NCBI RefSeq assembly: GCF_021228125.1
Contig: NZ_JAJQQS010000003.1
Location: forward strand, 124,001-188,000
DNA: 64,000 nucleotides
Direction: 5' to 3'
DNA from: Streptomyces albireticuli
Lineage (GTDB): Bacteria; Actinomycetota; Actinomycetes; Streptomycetales; Streptomycetaceae
Shown here: one piece after another, positions 1-10,385 of the stretch
Layout: each line of letters opens with the position of its first letter
Position numbering within the stretch: the stretch's first letter is position 1
Notes under the pieces: generated by a model
Told to the model about the DNA's origin: nothing
Seen by the model: the letters and a program-made list of their open reading frames with translations, nothing else
Database searches by the model: none
Made by a program: the position numbers and the translations under genes

Positions 1-3000
1 CCGCGGCCGTGGAGATGTGGTGCACCGGAGCGCCGCCGGACCGGGCCGCCAGCCGCAGCACCTCCTGGGTGCCCGCCACGTTCGCCCCCCGCAGCCGGGC
101 GTAGCCGTCGACGGCGGACACCCGGGCCCCGTTGTGGTAGATCGCGTCGACCAGGCCCGCCAGCTCCTCGAACCGCTCCGGTGCCAGGCCCAGCAGCGGC
201 TTCTCCAGGTCGCCGGGTACGGGGACGATGCGCCCGCGCGAGAACTCGTTCCACAGCCCGTACTGCGTGAGGCTCCGGCGGATGCGCAGCTCCGCCTGTG
301 CGACGTCGGAGGCCCGCACCAGGCAGTGGACGTCCGCGCTCGTCCGGTCCAGCAGCTCCCGCAGCAGGAACGAGCCGAGGAAGCCCGTCGCGCCCGTGAG
401 CAGGACGTGCTCCCGGCCGGGGCGGCGCGGGCGCCGGGGCGCGAGGGCGATCCGCGGGTCCAGGACCGCCTCCGCCGCGAGCGCGGCCGGCGTCGGGCCG
501 TACCCGGCGGACGCGTCCGCGCCCGTGGCCCGCTCGTCCTCCGGGGCGCTCCGGCCGTCGACGGCGTCCAGCAGCGCGGCCACCGACTGCCGCTCGAAGA
601 GCGTCCGTACGGGCACCTCCACGCCGAGCCGCCGGCGCACCCCGCTGATCACCCGGGTCACCAGCAGGGAGTGCCCGCCCAGGTCGAAGAAGCTGTCGTC
701 GATGGTCACCTGGGGCACGCCCAGCACCTCGGCGAACAGCTCGCACAGGATGCGCTCGCGCGGATTGCGCGGCGCCCGGCCCGTCGACATCGCCCCGAAG
801 TCCGGCTCCGGCAGCGCGGCCCGGTCGACCTTGCCCGTCGCGGCGACGGGCAGCGCCTCCAGCACCAGCACCGCGGACGGCACCATGTACTCCGGCAGCA
901 GCCCGGCCAGGTGGGCGCGCAGCTCCGGGCCGTCCGGCACGGTGGCGCCCGTGGCCGGTACGGCGTACGCGGCGAGATAGGTGCCGCCGCGCGGGTCCTT
1001 CCGGGGCACCACCACCGCCTGGGCCACGCCCGGGTGGGTGCCGAGGGCGGCCTCGACCTCGCCCGGCTCGATCCGGAAGCCCCGGATCTTGACCTGGCCG
1101 TCGGCCCGGCCGATGAACTCCAGCTGGCCGTCCTCGGTCCAGCGCGCGGTGTCCCCGGTCCGGTACATCCGGGTGCCCGGCTCCCCGAACGGGTCGGCGA
1201 CGAACCGCTCGGCGGTCAGCCCCGGCCGGTGCAGATAGCCGCGCGCCAGCCCGGCACCGGAGACGTGCAGCTCCCCGGCGACGCCCGGCGGCACCAGGCA
1301 CAGGTCGCGGTCGAGGACGTAGGCGCGGGCGCCCACGGTGGGCCGGCCGATCGGCGGGGTGCCGGAGCCGGTCAGCGGAGAGCTGAGGGTCGCGCACACC
1401 GTGGTCTCCGTCGGCCCGTAGCCGTTGACGAACCGGCGCCCGGCCGACCAGCGGCGCACCGTCTCCCCGGACGAGGCCTCACCCGAGACGATCATCGAGG
1501 TCAGGGAGGGCAGCTGTTCCGGCTCCAGCACCGTCAGCGCGGCCGGCGGCAGCGTCGCGTGGCTGATCCGCTGCCGGCGGATCAGCGCCGCCAGGTCCGG
1601 GCCGGGGGCCGTGACATCCGGCGGGGCCAGCACCAGCGTGGCCCCGGTCAGCAGCCCGCCGCACAGCTCCCACACCGCACCGTCGAAGCTGTGCGAGGCG
1701 AACTGGAGGATGCGGCTCGATTCGCTCACCCCGAACCGCCGCACATTGGCCTCGGCCACACCGGCGATCCCGGAGTGGCTCACGACCACGCCCTTGGGGC
1801 GGCCGGTGGACCCGGAGGTGTAGATGGCGTACGCGGGGTGCCCGGTCAGCAGCGGCCGTTCCCGCTCGTTGTCGGTGACGTCCACGTCCCAGCACAGGGC
1901 GACGGCACGCCGGGTCTCGTCGCGGTCCAGGTGGATCCGGCGCGGGCCGAGGCCCGCCGGGTCCTCCGTCTGCGGCAGCGCCGTGGTGGAGTCCGTCAGC
2001 AGCAGGGCAGGCCGGGCGTCGTCCAGCATCAGCCGCAGGCGCGCCGCCGGGTAGTGGGCGTCCAGCGGCAGGTAGGCGCCGCCCGCCTTCAGCACCGCGA
2101 GGGTCGCGACGACCGATTCGACGGTGCGGGGCAGCGCGATCGCGACGAACCGCTCCGGTCCCGCACCGCAGGCGATCAGATACCGGGCCAGCCGGTTGGC
2201 CTCGGCGTTCAGCTCCCGGAAGGTCAGCGTCCGGGTGGGTCCGGTGCCGTCGTCGTGGATCAGCGCGACCGCGTCCGGCGTCCGCTTCACCTGGGCCTCG
2301 AACAGGGCGGGCAGCGGCAGCCGGGGCACCTCGTGCGCCCCGTCACCGCTCCGCTCCAGCAGCGTCTCGCGCTCCCCCGGCAGCAGCACGTCGAGCCCGC
2401 CGAGCCGGACCCCGGGGTCGGCGGTGACCGCGTCGAGCAGCCGCAGGAACCGGTGGACGAGCCGCTCGGCACCCTCGCGGTCGAACAGGTCGGTGCCGTA
2501 TTCCACGACGCCGTCCATGCCCGCCGGCCGCCGGTCGGCGCCCCGCCGCTCCCGCAGGCTCAGCGAGAGGTCGAACCGGCACGCCCCCGTGCTCACCGCG
2601 CGCTCCGCGACCGTCAGACCCGGCAGCTCCGCCGCGCCCTCCGGGGCGTTCTGGAGCGCCAGCATCACCTGGAACAGCGGGTGGTGGGCGAGGCCGCGGG
2701 CCGGGGCGAGCGCGTCGACCAGCCGCTCGAAGGGCACGTCCTGATGGGCGTACGCCGCCAGGTCGGTCTCCCGCACCCGCGCCAGCAGATCGCGGAACGC
2801 CGGGTTCCCGGAGGTGTCGGTGCGCAGCACCAGAGTGTTGACGAAGAAGCCGACGAGGCCGTCGAGCGCGTGGTCGGTACGGCCCGCGACGGGGGTGCCG
2901 ATCGCCAGGTCGGTGCCCGCGCCCAGCTTCGTCAGCAGGGTGGCGAGCGCGGCGTGCAGCACCATGAACGGGCTCGCGCCGCAGCGCTCGGCCAGCTCCG

Positions 3001-6000
3001 TGATCCGCCGGTGCAGATCGGCGTCGACGCCGAAGTGGAGGGTGTCGCCGCGGTACGAGGCGACCTGCGGCCGGGGGCGGTCGCCGGGCAGCTCGGCGCA
3101 CTCCGGCAGCCCGGCCAGGGCCTCGGTCCAGTAGGCGATCTGGCGGGCGGCCAGGCTGTCCGGGTCGTCCGCGTCGCCCAGCAGCGCGCGCTGCCACAGG
3201 GTGTAGTCGGCGTACTGGACCGGCAGCGGCTCCGCGCCGGGCGCGCGGCCCTCCCGGCGGGCGGCGTAGGCGTCGGCCAGGTCCCGCCACAGGGGGGCCA
3301 GCGACCAGCCGTCGCACGCGATGTGGTGGACGACCAGGGCCAGTACGTGGACGCCGGGCCCGGTCGTGAACAGCCGGGCCCGCACCGGCGCCTCGGCGGC
3401 GAGGTAGAACGGCTGCCGGACCGCGGCGGCCACCGCCGCGTCCAGCTCCTCCGGCGCCACGACGACGGCCGTCAGCTCCGGCCGGGCGACGGCGCCGTCC
3501 AGCACGCGCTGCCGGGGCACCCCCCGAGTCTCCGGGAAGACCGTACGCAGGCTCTCGTGACGCTCCAGCACATCGGCCAGCGCGGCCCGCAGGGCCTCCT
3601 CGTCCAGCTCGCCGCGCAGGTCCAGGACCAGCGGGACGTTGTACGCGGCGCCCGGCCCCTGGAGGCGGTCGAGGAACCACAGGCGGCGCTGGGCGAAGGA
3701 CAGCGGCACCCGCTCGGGGCGCTCGGCCGGCACCAGCGCGGGCCGGTCGCCCGCCGACGCCCGGCGCACGGCCTCGGCCAGCCCGGCGACGGTCGGGGTC
3801 TCGAAGACGCTGCGCACCGGCAGCTCCAGGCCGAGCGTGGACCGCAGCCGGGTGCTGAGCCGGGTGGCGGAGAGGGAGTGCCCGCCGAGGGCGAAGAAGC
3901 TGTCGTCGATGGTGACCCGGGAGACGCCCAGGATGTCCGCGAACAGCCCGCACAGCAGCTCTTCCATGGGGTCGCGCGGGGCCCGCCCGTCCTCGGCGGA
4001 GGCGGTGTCCGGGGCCGGCAGGCGGCGCCGGTCCACCTTGCCGTTGCGCGTCAGCGGCAGCGTCTCCAGCACCACCGTCGCGGCCGGCAGCAGGTACTCG
4101 GGCAGCCGCTCGCGCAGGTAGGCGCGGACCGAGGAGACCAGGGCACCGGTGTCCCGGGCCGTCGCGGGCGCGTTGACCAGCGAGGAGAGCGGCAGGCCGG
4201 CCGGCCGGGGAGTGCCGGCGCTGCGGGTGCCGGGCCGGGCGGACGTCAGGACGACGTCGAGGGTGCCCTCCTCGGTGGCCGACCAGGACGCCGAGGCCCG
4301 CAGGCCCGCGGCGGCGGCCAGCTCGTGGAGGTCCTCCAGGAGCGGGGCGTCGGCGTCGGCGCCGGCGTCCAGGGCCCGTACCGCGTCCGGCCGGTCCTCC
4401 AGGGCGCGCAGCGCCCCGGCCACCGGTGCCACCCGGTCGTCGGGCACACCGGTGACCCGGATGTCGACGGGCTCCCGCGCGTCGAGGCGGGCGGCCAGTG
4501 CCGCAGGGTCCGCCACGTCGCGGCCCCACCGCAGCTCCCGCACGGGCGGCGCGGTGCGGTCCGGGAGACCGGACGCCTTGCGCAGCACGGCGTCGTAGCG
4601 GTAGCGCGTCAGCTCGTTGACGTACCGGCCGCGCTTGACCCGCACCTCGCTGCCCTCGGCGCCGGGCACGACGTGCGCCAGCTCGGCGAAGTACGCCGGG
4701 TCGACCAGGAGTTCCTTCTCCCGGACCACGCCGTGCTCCACGGCCGCGCGGACGGCGGCGGGGTCGTCCGGCAGGTCGGCGCGGCGCAGCTGGACGTCGG
4801 TGTGGAAGGCACGCAGCAGCCGGAGGCTGCGGACGTCGCCGACGAAGACCGCGCCACCGGGCACCACGAGGCCGAGGGCCCGGGTCAGGACGTCCGTCAG
4901 GTAGGCGGCGTCGGGGAAGTACTGAGTGACGGAATTGATGACGACGGTGTCGAAGAAGCCGGTGGGCAGGCCGTCGAAGTCGTCGGCGGCACGGGTGCGC
5001 AGCTCGACCCGGCCGGACAGCTCGGGGTCCCGGCGGACCAGCCCGCCGAGCGCCTCGATGACCTGGCCGGAGAGGTCCGTTCCCCAGTAGGAGTCGCAGC
5101 CGGGGGCCAGCCGGGACATCAGCAGGCCGGTGCCGACGCCGATCTCCAGGATCCGGCGGGGCCGCAGCTCGCGTATCCGCTCGACCGTCGCCTCGCGCCA
5201 CCCGCGCATCTGCTCCAGGGGCAGGGGGCGGCCGTCGTAGCTGCTGTTCCAGCCGGAGAAGTCCTCGCCGAAGCGGGCGCGGGCGGTGCCGCTGTAGAGC
5301 GAGTCGTAGATCTCCCGCCATTCGCCCACGGAGTCGGGCGCCGCCGCGGCCCGGCCCGGTCCGCCCTCCTCGGCGGGCACGACATAGCCGACGAGCCGCT
5401 TCTGCCCCGGCCGGTCCTCGCGGACCACGACCGTGGCCTGGCCGACGCCCGGGTGGCTCGCGAGCACCGCCTCGACCTCGCCGGGCTCCACCCGGAAGCC
5501 GCGGATCTTCACCTGGTCGTCGCTGCGGCCCACGAACTCCAGGAGCCCGTCCGGCCCGTGGCGCACGAGGTCGCCGGTGCGGAAGAGGCGGGCGCCCGGC
5601 TCGCCCAGCGGGTCGGCGACGAAGCGCTCGGCCGTCAGCCCGGGGCGCTTCCAGTAACCGCGGGCCAGGCCCGAGCCGCCGATGTAGAGCTCGCCCACCT
5701 CGCCCGGGGGCACCGGCCGCAGCCGGGGGTCGAGCACCTCGGTGCGCATCCCGGCCATGGCCGCGCCGATGGGCACCACGGTGCCGAGCCCCCCGGCGTC
5801 GTCGACCCGGTGGCAGGTGGCGAAGGTGGTCGTCTCGGTCGGCCCGTAGCCGTTGACGACGGCCGTTTCGGGGCAGGCGCGCAGCACCCGGCGCACGGCG
5901 GCGGGCGAGACGGCGTCCCCGCCGGTCCACACCTCGCGCACGCCGAGGAAGCAGCGCGGGTCCTCCTCGGCCAGCACCGAGAACAGCCCGGCCGTCACCC

Positions 6001-6805
6001 ACAGTCCGGTGATGCCCGCGTCCGTGACCGCGGCGGCGACGGCGCGCGCGTCGAGCTCGCCGGGCGGCGCGACCACGACGGCGCCGCCCGACAACAGGGG
6101 CACCCACAACTCGTAGGTGGAGGCGTCGAAGGCGTGCGGGGAGTGCAGCAGGACGCGCCCGTGGGCGCCGCCGCGCCAGGCCTGGTCCCGGGCCAGGCCG
6201 ACGACGTTCTCATGGGTGACGGCCACGCCCTTGGGGGTGCCGGTGGAGCCGGACGTGAACATCACGTACGCCAACTGGCGGGGTTCGGCGGGGAAGGGGG
6301 ACACGGCGGGCGGTTCCCCGCCGGGGTCGTCGTCGAGGGTCACGGAGAGCGTCCTGAGGCCCGCGCCGATGGTCGCGTCGGGCCGGGAAGGACCAGCGGC
6401 CGTGGCCGCGCCACCGGTCAGGAGCACCCGGGCACCGGTCTGTTCCAGGGTCCAGCGCAACCGGGCGGCCGGCTGTCGCGGATCCAGCGGTACATAGCAG
6501 CCACCGGACTTGACGATGGCGAGGAGGGCGACGACGAGCTCGGCGGAGCGCTCCATCAGGACCGCCACGGTGCTGCCCGGGCGGATGCCCTCCGTCGCGA
6601 GCCGCCGCGCCAGGCGGTCCGCGCGGAGGTCGAGCTCACGGTAGGTCAGGGTGGTGTCCCCGCACACCAGAGCGGTCGCGCCGGGGGTGCGGCGGGCCTG
6701 CCCGGCGAAGGCCTCGGGGAGCGTCGCGGGCAGCGCGGCTCCTTCGACGGGGCCGGTGGGACCGGTGGGGGGAAGGCGGCGCGGTGAGTGGTGCTGTGCG
6801 GACAC
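1..6805 (-). CDS. Two-module NRPS, A(NMT)-PCP-C-A-PCP-R, TleA/LtxA-like (3' end off window)
   Basis: Dimodular nonribosomal peptide synthetase of at least 2268 residues; the end is cut by the left window edge. Start is GTG with an AGAGGAG ribosome site about 10 nt upstream. Domains in order: adenylation A1 (residues about 25-500 with core motif [10 protein letters not shown] near 180), a SAM methyltransferase inserted late in A1 (EIGVGTG near 550), the A1 tail (NGKVDRR near 916), PCP1 (LGGHSL near 972), condensation (HHIACDG near 1157), A2 ([10 protein letters not shown] near 1658), PCP2 (LGGHSL near 2043), and a thioester reductase domain (TGATGFLG near 2135) that continues off-window. Pocket residues aligned by eye to GrsA read D-A-Y-W-W-G-G-T-F for A1, close to the valine code DAFWIGGTFK, and D-G-W-T-I-S-G-V-C for A2, of Phe/Trp type. 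No C domain precedes A1, so it is a starter module. Predicted product: N-methyl-valyl-(aromatic) amino alcohol or aldehyde, as in teleocidin/lyngbyatoxin biosynthesis. Domain calls are seen; product is inference. Confidence 0.93.
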   Translation of the reverse strand, partial: MSAQHHSPRRLPPTGPTGPVEGAALPATLPEAFAGQARRTPGATALVCGDTTLTYRELDLRADRLARRLATEGIRPGSTVAVLMERSAELVVALLAIVKSGGCYVPLDPRQPAARLRWTLEQTGARVLLTGGAATAAGPSRPDATIGAGLRTLSVTLDDDPGGEPPAVSPFPAEPRQLAYVMFTSGSTGTPKGVAVTHENVVGLARDQAWRGGAHGRVLLHSPHAFDASTYELWVPLLSGGAVVVAPPGELDARAVAAAVTDAGITGLWVTAGLFSVLAEEDPRCFLGVREVWTGGDAVSPAAVRRVLRACPETAVVNGYGPTETTTFATCHRVDDAGGLGTVVPIGAAMAGMRTEVLDPRLRPVPPGEVGELYIGGSGLARGYWKRPGLTAERFVADPLGEPGARLFRTGDLVRHGPDGLLEFVGRSDDQVKIRGFRVEPGEVEAVLASHPGVGQATVVVREDRPGQKRLVGYVVPAEEGGPGRAAAAPDSVGEWREIYDSLYSGTARARFGEDFSGWNSSYDGRPLPLEQMRGWREATVERIRELRPRRILEIGVGTGLLMSRLAPGCDSYWGTDLSGQVIEALGGLVRRDPELSGRVELRTRAADDFDGLPTGFFDTVVINSVTQYFPDAAYLTDVLTRALGLVVPGGAVFVGDVRSLRLLRAFHTDVQLRRADLPDDPAAVRAAVEHGVVREKELLVDPAYFAELAHVVPGAEGSEVRVKRGRYVNELTRYRYDAVLRKASGLPDRTAPPVRELRWGRDVADPAALAARLDAREPVDIRVTGVPDDRVAPVAGALRALEDRPDAVRALDAGADADAPLLEDLHELAAAAGLRASASWSATEEGTLDVVLTSARPGTRSAGTPRPAGLPLSSLVNAPATARDTGALVSSVRAYLRERLPEYLLPAATVVLETLPLTRNGKVDRRRLPAPDTASAEDGRAPRDPMEELLCGLFADILGVSRVTIDDSFFALGGHSLSATRLSTRLRSTLGLELPVRSVFETPTVAGLAEAVRRASAGDRPALVPAERPERVPLSFAQRRLWFLDRLQGPGAAYNVPLVLDLRGELDEEALRAALADVLERHESLRTVFPETRGVPRQRVLDGAVARPELTAVVVAPEELDAAVAAAVRQPFYLAAEAPVRARLFTTGPGVHVLALVVHHIACDGWSLAPLWRDLADAYAARREGRAPGAEPLPVQYADYTLWQRALLGDADDPDSLAARQIAYWTEALAGLPECAELPGDRPRPQVASYRGDTLHFGVDADLHRRITELAERCGASPFMVLHAALATLLTKLGAGTDLAIGTPVAGRTDHALDGLVGFFVNTLVLRTDTSGNPAFRDLLARVRETDLAAYAHQDVPFERLVDALAPARGLAHHPLFQVMLALQNAPEGAAELPGLTVAERAVSTGACRFDLSLSLRERRGADRRPAGMDGVVEYGTDLFDREGAERLVHRFLRLLDAVTADPGVRLGGLDVLLPGERETLLERSGDGAHEVPRLPLPALFEAQVKRTPDAVALIHDDGTGPTRTLTFRELNAEANRLARYLIACGAGPERFVAIALPRTVESVVATLAVLKAGGAYLPLDAHYPAARLRLMLDDARPALLLTDSTTALPQTEDPAGLGPRRIHLDRDETRRAVALCWDVDVTDNERERPLLTGHPAYAIYTSGSTGRPKGVVVSHSGIAGVAEANVRRFGVSESSRILQFASHSFDGAVWELCGGLLTGATLVLAPPDVTAPGPDLAALIRRQRISHATLPPAALTVLEPEQLPSLTSMIVSGEASSGETVRRWSAGRRFVNGYGPTETTVCATLSSPLTGSGTPPIGRPTVGARAYVLDRDLCLVPPGVAGELHVSGAGLARGYLHRPGLTAERFVADPFGEPGTRMYRTGDTARWTEDGQLEFIGRADGQVKIRGFRIEPGEVEAALGTHPGVAQAVVVPRKDPRGGTYLAAYAVPATGATVPDGPELRAHLAGLLPEYMVPSAVLVLEALPVAATGKVDRAALPEPDFGAMSTGRAPRNPRERILCELFAEVLGVPQVTIDDSFFDLGGHSLLVTRVISGVRRRLGVEVPVRTLFERQSVAALLDAVDGRSAPEDERATGADASAGYGPTPAALAAEAVLDPRIALAPRRPRRPGREHVLLTGATGFLGSFLLRELLDRTSADVHCLVRASDVAQAELRIRRSLTQYGLWNEFSRGRIVPVPGDLEKPLLGLAPERFEELAGLVDAIYHNGARVSAVDGYARLRGANVAGTQEVLRLAARSGGAPVHHISTAA

Positions 6806-7274
6806 GCGTCAACAACTCCTCTGCGCAGGCTTCCCGGAGCACGGCGGCGCCGACGCTCCGGTTGGCCGCATGTGGACAGGGCACAGCGCTCGCCGGTGAC
6901 TTCTGGCGAACGTTGTGTAGCGATCATGTCGCAGAACGTCGCGATGCGGACCACCGCCGTGGAGGATTTCGGCCGTTCTTGTGCACTGCCTGATCGTTTT
7001 CCCGGGACCGTGGGTAAGGCCCAGGTACGAACTCTGTGCGGCACCGGCCGCCGGGCGCCACCGGGCCACCGGCCGACCGGGCCCCGGCGCGCGGTTGAGC
7101 GGTCGCCGGTGAGCGTGCCGCCCGGCATATTGGCCGGAACATATGCCCGATAAAGGGCTCACGGGCAATTGTCGGGCAAAGCGTGGACGCGGCCCGCCAC
7201 GCGATGGGAGGATCACGCTCGTTTTTGCCTTCCGTACGCCCTCGCCCGCACCGCGTTACGCACAGGGAGACACC
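6806..7274. promoter_or_regulatory. Divergent promoter region, NRPS / prenyltransferase
   Basis: This 469-bp gap carries the divergent promoters of the NRPS and the prenyltransferase and is AT-richer than its surroundings. Two inverted repeats are visible near the prenyltransferase side: GGCATAT-N10-ATATGCC at 7124-7147, and TGCCCGA (7144-7150) with TCGGGCA (7172-7178). They are candidate operators for a cluster regulator. No gene was found in it. Confidence 0.5.
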
Positions 7275-8462
7275 ATGGAAACCGCAGGCCTCGGAGCCGT
7301 TCCCCAGCAGCCCGTCCCCACAGGGGAGTTCACCCCGGACTCGGGCGTCATCGCCGAGATGATCGGCCGCCCGATGCGCTTCGAGTCCTCGCGGTACCGG
7401 CCGACCGACACCTACGCGGAGGTCGCCTGCGACCGGGTGTGGCGCGTCTACGAGACCCTCGGCCTCACCGGCGAGACCCGCGGGTCGATCCTCGCCCTCC
7501 TCCAGGACCTCACCGGATCCTGGGGGCGGCTCCCGGTCGGCACGCCCCCGAAGCGCGCCGGCTGGGTCGCCATCGACGGTATGCCCTTCGAGCCCTCCGT
7601 CGCCTGGGGCGACGGCAAGGCCGGGGTCCGGATCTCCCTGGAGTCACCGGGCGACGGGACCGCCCTCTCCCGGATGCGGGACGGCATGGACTTCAGCCGC
7701 CGGCTGGCCGGCCGCCCCGGCGTCTCCCTCGACGGCCTGCTGGAGGTCGAGGACCTCTTCACCGACGACGACCCCCAGGGCTACTTCTCCATGGCCCATG
7801 CCGTGGCCTGGCGCCCCGGCGGCCACCCGGTGTACAAGATCTTTCTCAACCCCGCGGTCGCCGGCCGCGAACACTCCGCCGCCCGGACCACGGAGGCCAT
7901 GGCCCGGCTGGGCCTGGAACGCCCCTGGCGCGCGCTCGCCGACCACCTCGGCGGCTTCGGACCGGAGCACGAGCCGGCCGCGGTCGCCCTGGACCTCGTC
8001 GGCGGCGACGCCTTCCGCGCGCAGGTGTACGTGGCGCACTCCGGGGTGACCGCGGAGGAGATCGACGCGAAGTCCGCCGTCGCCCGTGATCACGTCCCCG
8101 GCCTGTTCGCCCGCGCCCTCCGGCAGATCAACGGGCCCGACGACGCCCCGGCGTGGCGGCGCAAGCCCCCGGTCACGACGCTCACGTTCGACCGCCGCCA
8201 CGACCTCCCGAGCGCGGCCCTGTACGTCCCGATGATCCCCGTCCACGACCACGACGCGGCGGCCCGCGACCGGGTGCTGGCCTTCCTCCGCGCCGAGGGC
8301 GTGCCCGAGGCGGACGCCTACGCGGCGGTCCTGGACGCCCTCGCGGACCGCCCGCTGACGGAGTCCCTGACGCAGAACTTCATCTCGTACCGGGGCGGGG
8401 CCTCACCGAGGTTCTCGGTGTACCTGGCCCCGGGTACGTACCGGGCGGTGGACGAGGTATGA
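7275..8462 (+). CDS. DMATS-type indole (tryptophan) prenyltransferase
   Basis: 395-residue protein of the bacterial dimethylallyltryptophan-synthase (ABBA fold) family, which transfers a prenyl group to the indole ring of tryptophan or a Trp-derived peptide. Family-like signatures are a Gly-x-Pro-x-Glu-x-Ser element (GMPFEPS, Glu near residue 106, position of the conserved indole-binding Glu) and the KIFLNP strand (Lys near 188), where DMATS enzymes bind diphosphate. Length fits bacterial members (about 370-400). Start is the ATG at 7275 with AGGGAGA 4 nt upstream; an in-frame extension to 7143 has no ribosome site. It is divergent from the NRPS, so it most likely prenylates the NRPS product, as TleC/LtxC do with indolactam. 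The prenyl donor (dimethylallyl or geranyl) and ring position cannot be told from sequence. Confidence 0.85.
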   Translation: METAGLGAVPQQPVPTGEFTPDSGVIAEMIGRPMRFESSRYRPTDTYAEVACDRVWRVYETLGLTGETRGSILALLQDLTGSWGRLPVGTPPKRAGWVAIDGMPFEPSVAWGDGKAGVRISLESPGDGTALSRMRDGMDFSRRLAGRPGVSLDGLLEVEDLFTDDDPQGYFSMAHAVAWRPGGHPVYKIFLNPAVAGREHSAARTTEAMARLGLERPWRALADHLGGFGPEHEPAAVALDLVGGDAFRAQVYVAHSGVTAEEIDAKSAVARDHVPGLFARALRQINGPDDAPAWRRKPPVTTLTFDRRHDLPSAALYVPMIPVHDHDAAARDRVLAFLRAEGVPEADAYAAVLDALADRPLTESLTQNFISYRGGASPRFSVYLAPGTYRAVDEV

Positions 8463-8468
8463 CCTTCG

Positions 8469-8615
8469 CGCCGGACGGGCGGGAATTCAGCCCGTCCGGC
8501 GTTTGAGGACACCGCGCGTCAGCGCGGAAGGGGGCCCGGGGGGGCGGAGCCCCCGCCACCTGGCGGAGCCGCACATCGGATGCGGCGGGAAGGGGCGGGG
8601 CGGGGGCGAGCGCCG
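8469..8615. repeat. Dispersed palindromic intergenic element, copy 1 (left arm short)
   Basis: Lies between convergent genes. Core hairpin CGCCGGACGGGC (8469-8480) pairs with GCCCGTCCGGCG (8490-8501), followed by a small CCGCGC/GCGCGG hairpin (8512-8527) and a GC-rich right arm that ends in a GGGAAGGGGCGGGG block. The left outer arm seen in copies 2-4 is missing. Probably also acts as a bidirectional terminator. Confidence 0.85.
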
Positions 8616-8625
8616 CGGGCACCCG

Positions 8626-10218
8626 CTACTCACGCACCGGCACCGACAGCGTCGAAGGATCCCCCGCCGGCGACGAGAACGTCAGCCGCCCGCCCTCCGG
8701 ATTGTGTCCGACATAAAGCGGATCGACGGAATCCACCACCACCGCCAGCCGATGCCCCGCCGGCACGTCGTACGCCGTCGCGAACAACGACAGGTCCACC
8801 CCGAACGCCCGCCCCGGCTCCTTCCCGCGGAACGTGTACGGGGCGTGGCTGACCAGCTTGCCGAGCCCGAGCGGACCCACGTCGTAGAGGTACGCGACCG
8901 CCGTACCGGTCTCCTTCTCGCTCGTCAGCGTCGTGTGCAGCCGCACGCTCCCGCGGACGCGCTGCGCGCTCGCGTACGGCCCGGACTGCCACACCGCCGC
9001 GTGGTTCCGCGGCAGCAGGGGCACGGACACCATCGGCGGGATCTTCAGGAACTGGTCGAGGGTGTTGGAGAGCAGGGCGGTGCCGCCGTTCGCGCCGGAG
9101 TCGACGCCGGTCCGGATGGACTTGGTGCCCTCCAGCGGCAGGGTGCGCCGCGTCCGGTCCACGGACGCCCAGTCGGGGTAGGACTCGTAGCCGCCGTCCG
9201 TACGGGACTTCAGCCGGACGGGCTTCTCGCGGTCGATGCCGTTGTCGGTGCCCTTGAGGTGGCGGTCGAACCAGCGCTGCCCGTTCGTCCAGACGTCGTT
9301 GGGCAGGCCGAGCAGTCCGGTGCCCTCGGCGGTCGCGTGGTCGCCGGGCCGCAGCTCCAGCCGCTTGGGGCCGGTGAGCCGTTCGTAGAACTTCGCGTAC
9401 TGGTCGGGCGGGAAGAGCGTGTCGCCCCACGCGTTGCCCAGCATGATCGCCGCGCCGTTGGCGTTGATGTCGTCCAGATAGGTGGCGGGGGAGCGCTTCG
9501 CCCCCCACTCCAGCATCTCCTTCTCCTTGGACAGGTCCGAGGAGAGGAAGTCCTTCAGGATCCGCCGGAGTTCCTCGCTCGGCCGCCCGGTCAGCTCGCC
9601 CAGCCCGCCGAGGAGTTCGGCCGCCTGACGGTGCTGGGTGCGCTCGCCGTAGATCGACTCGATCAGGTCGGCCCAGCCGCTCATCGCCACCACCGCCTTG
9701 ATCCGCTTGTCGTGCCCGGCGGACAGCAGGCTGATGCCGGCTCCGTACGAGACACCGGCCATGCCGATCCGCTGAGGGTCGGCCGGTGTGCGGGCCAGTG
9801 CCCAGTCGATGACCGCGGCCGAGTCGGCGACGTCCGCCGGGCCGGCCGTCTCGATCTTCCCGCCGGAGAGCCAGAAGCCGCGCGAGGTGTAACTGACCAC
9901 GACGTAGCCGGCGTCGGCGAGCTTCCGGGCCTGGGCGACGTACTCCAGGCGGGGCATCGCCCAGCTGGTGGGGAGCACGATCAGGGGGTAGCGGCGGGAG
10001 CCGTCGGCGCCTCTCGGGGTGAAGACGTTGCCCTTGAGGGTGATGCCGCCGGAGCCGGGGATGTCGGCGAACTCCACGCCCGCCGCCCGCGCCGCCGCGG
10101 CCGGCTGACCGGGGGCCGCCTGCGCGGCGGGCGCCGATCCCAGGGCGGCGCCCGCCAGCAGTGCGGCACAGGCGGCTCCGACGGCGGAGGCGCGCAGCGC
10201 CTTACGAGGGTGTCGCAC
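8626..10218 (-). CDS. Secreted CocE/NonD-type alpha/beta hydrolase (X-Pro dipeptidyl-peptidase family)
   Basis: 530-residue exported serine hydrolase. Residues 1-35 form a signal peptide (basic start, Ala-rich core, AQA-A cleavage region). The catalytic domain shows the nucleophile motif GVSYG (Ser157), an Asp in GNAWGDT and a His in GDHATAEG. The C-terminal half is a beta-rich X-Pro dipeptidyl-peptidase C domain. Relatives include cocaine esterase and Xaa-Pro dipeptidyl peptidases; the substrate here is unknown. Of two in-frame GTG codons, the one at 10218 lies 5 nt from AGGAG, while the one at 10224 overlaps that site, so 10218 is chosen. Upstream neighbour hmpA is co-directional but 167 bp away, with its own-looking promoter gap. 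Confidence 0.88.
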   Translation of the reverse strand: MRHPRKALRASAVGAACAALLAGAALGSAPAAQAAPGQPAAAARAAGVEFADIPGSGGITLKGNVFTPRGADGSRRYPLIVLPTSWAMPRLEYVAQARKLADAGYVVVSYTSRGFWLSGGKIETAGPADVADSAAVIDWALARTPADPQRIGMAGVSYGAGISLLSAGHDKRIKAVVAMSGWADLIESIYGERTQHRQAAELLGGLGELTGRPSEELRRILKDFLSSDLSKEKEMLEWGAKRSPATYLDDINANGAAIMLGNAWGDTLFPPDQYAKFYERLTGPKRLELRPGDHATAEGTGLLGLPNDVWTNGQRWFDRHLKGTDNGIDREKPVRLKSRTDGGYESYPDWASVDRTRRTLPLEGTKSIRTGVDSGANGGTALLSNTLDQFLKIPPMVSVPLLPRNHAAVWQSGPYASAQRVRGSVRLHTTLTSEKETGTAVAYLYDVGPLGLGKLVSHAPYTFRGKEPGRAFGVDLSLFATAYDVPAGHRLAVVVDSVDPLYVGHNPEGGRLTFSSPAGDPSTLSVPVRE

Positions 10219-10323
10219 GGTCACTCCTGACGTCGGTGCCGCGGAAGTGACGGGGGTGCGGCACGCCGGTGAAAGTGACCCGACGGTAACCTCGTCGGCT
10301 TACCGGAGGTAATGGTCCGGCAA

Positions 10324-10339
10324 GTTACGCATGGGTAAC
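10324..10339. promoter_or_regulatory. GTTAC/GTAAC inverted repeat upstream of secreted hydrolase
   Basis: GTTAC-N6-GTAAC lies in the 167-bp gap before the CocE-type hydrolase. Two further GGTAA-type half sites lie just nearer the gene (about 10284-10312). A cluster of such boxes suggests an operator; the regulator is unknown. Confidence 0.3.
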
Positions 10340-10385
10340 GATTGATCGTCCGGTGCTCCGGGAGCCCCGGGCGGCTGAAGCGGCG

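Noticed and set aside
2343..6107. Minus-strand frame of 1254 codons
   Set aside because: Shifted by one base from the NRPS frame, Arg-rich, no motifs; a high-GC shadow.
17..6787. Open frame of 2256 codons on the + strand
   Set aside because: It is exactly antisense to the NRPS, has Arg/Gly/Gln-rich nonsense composition and no domain. The minus strand has unambiguous A, MT, PCP, C and R motifs.
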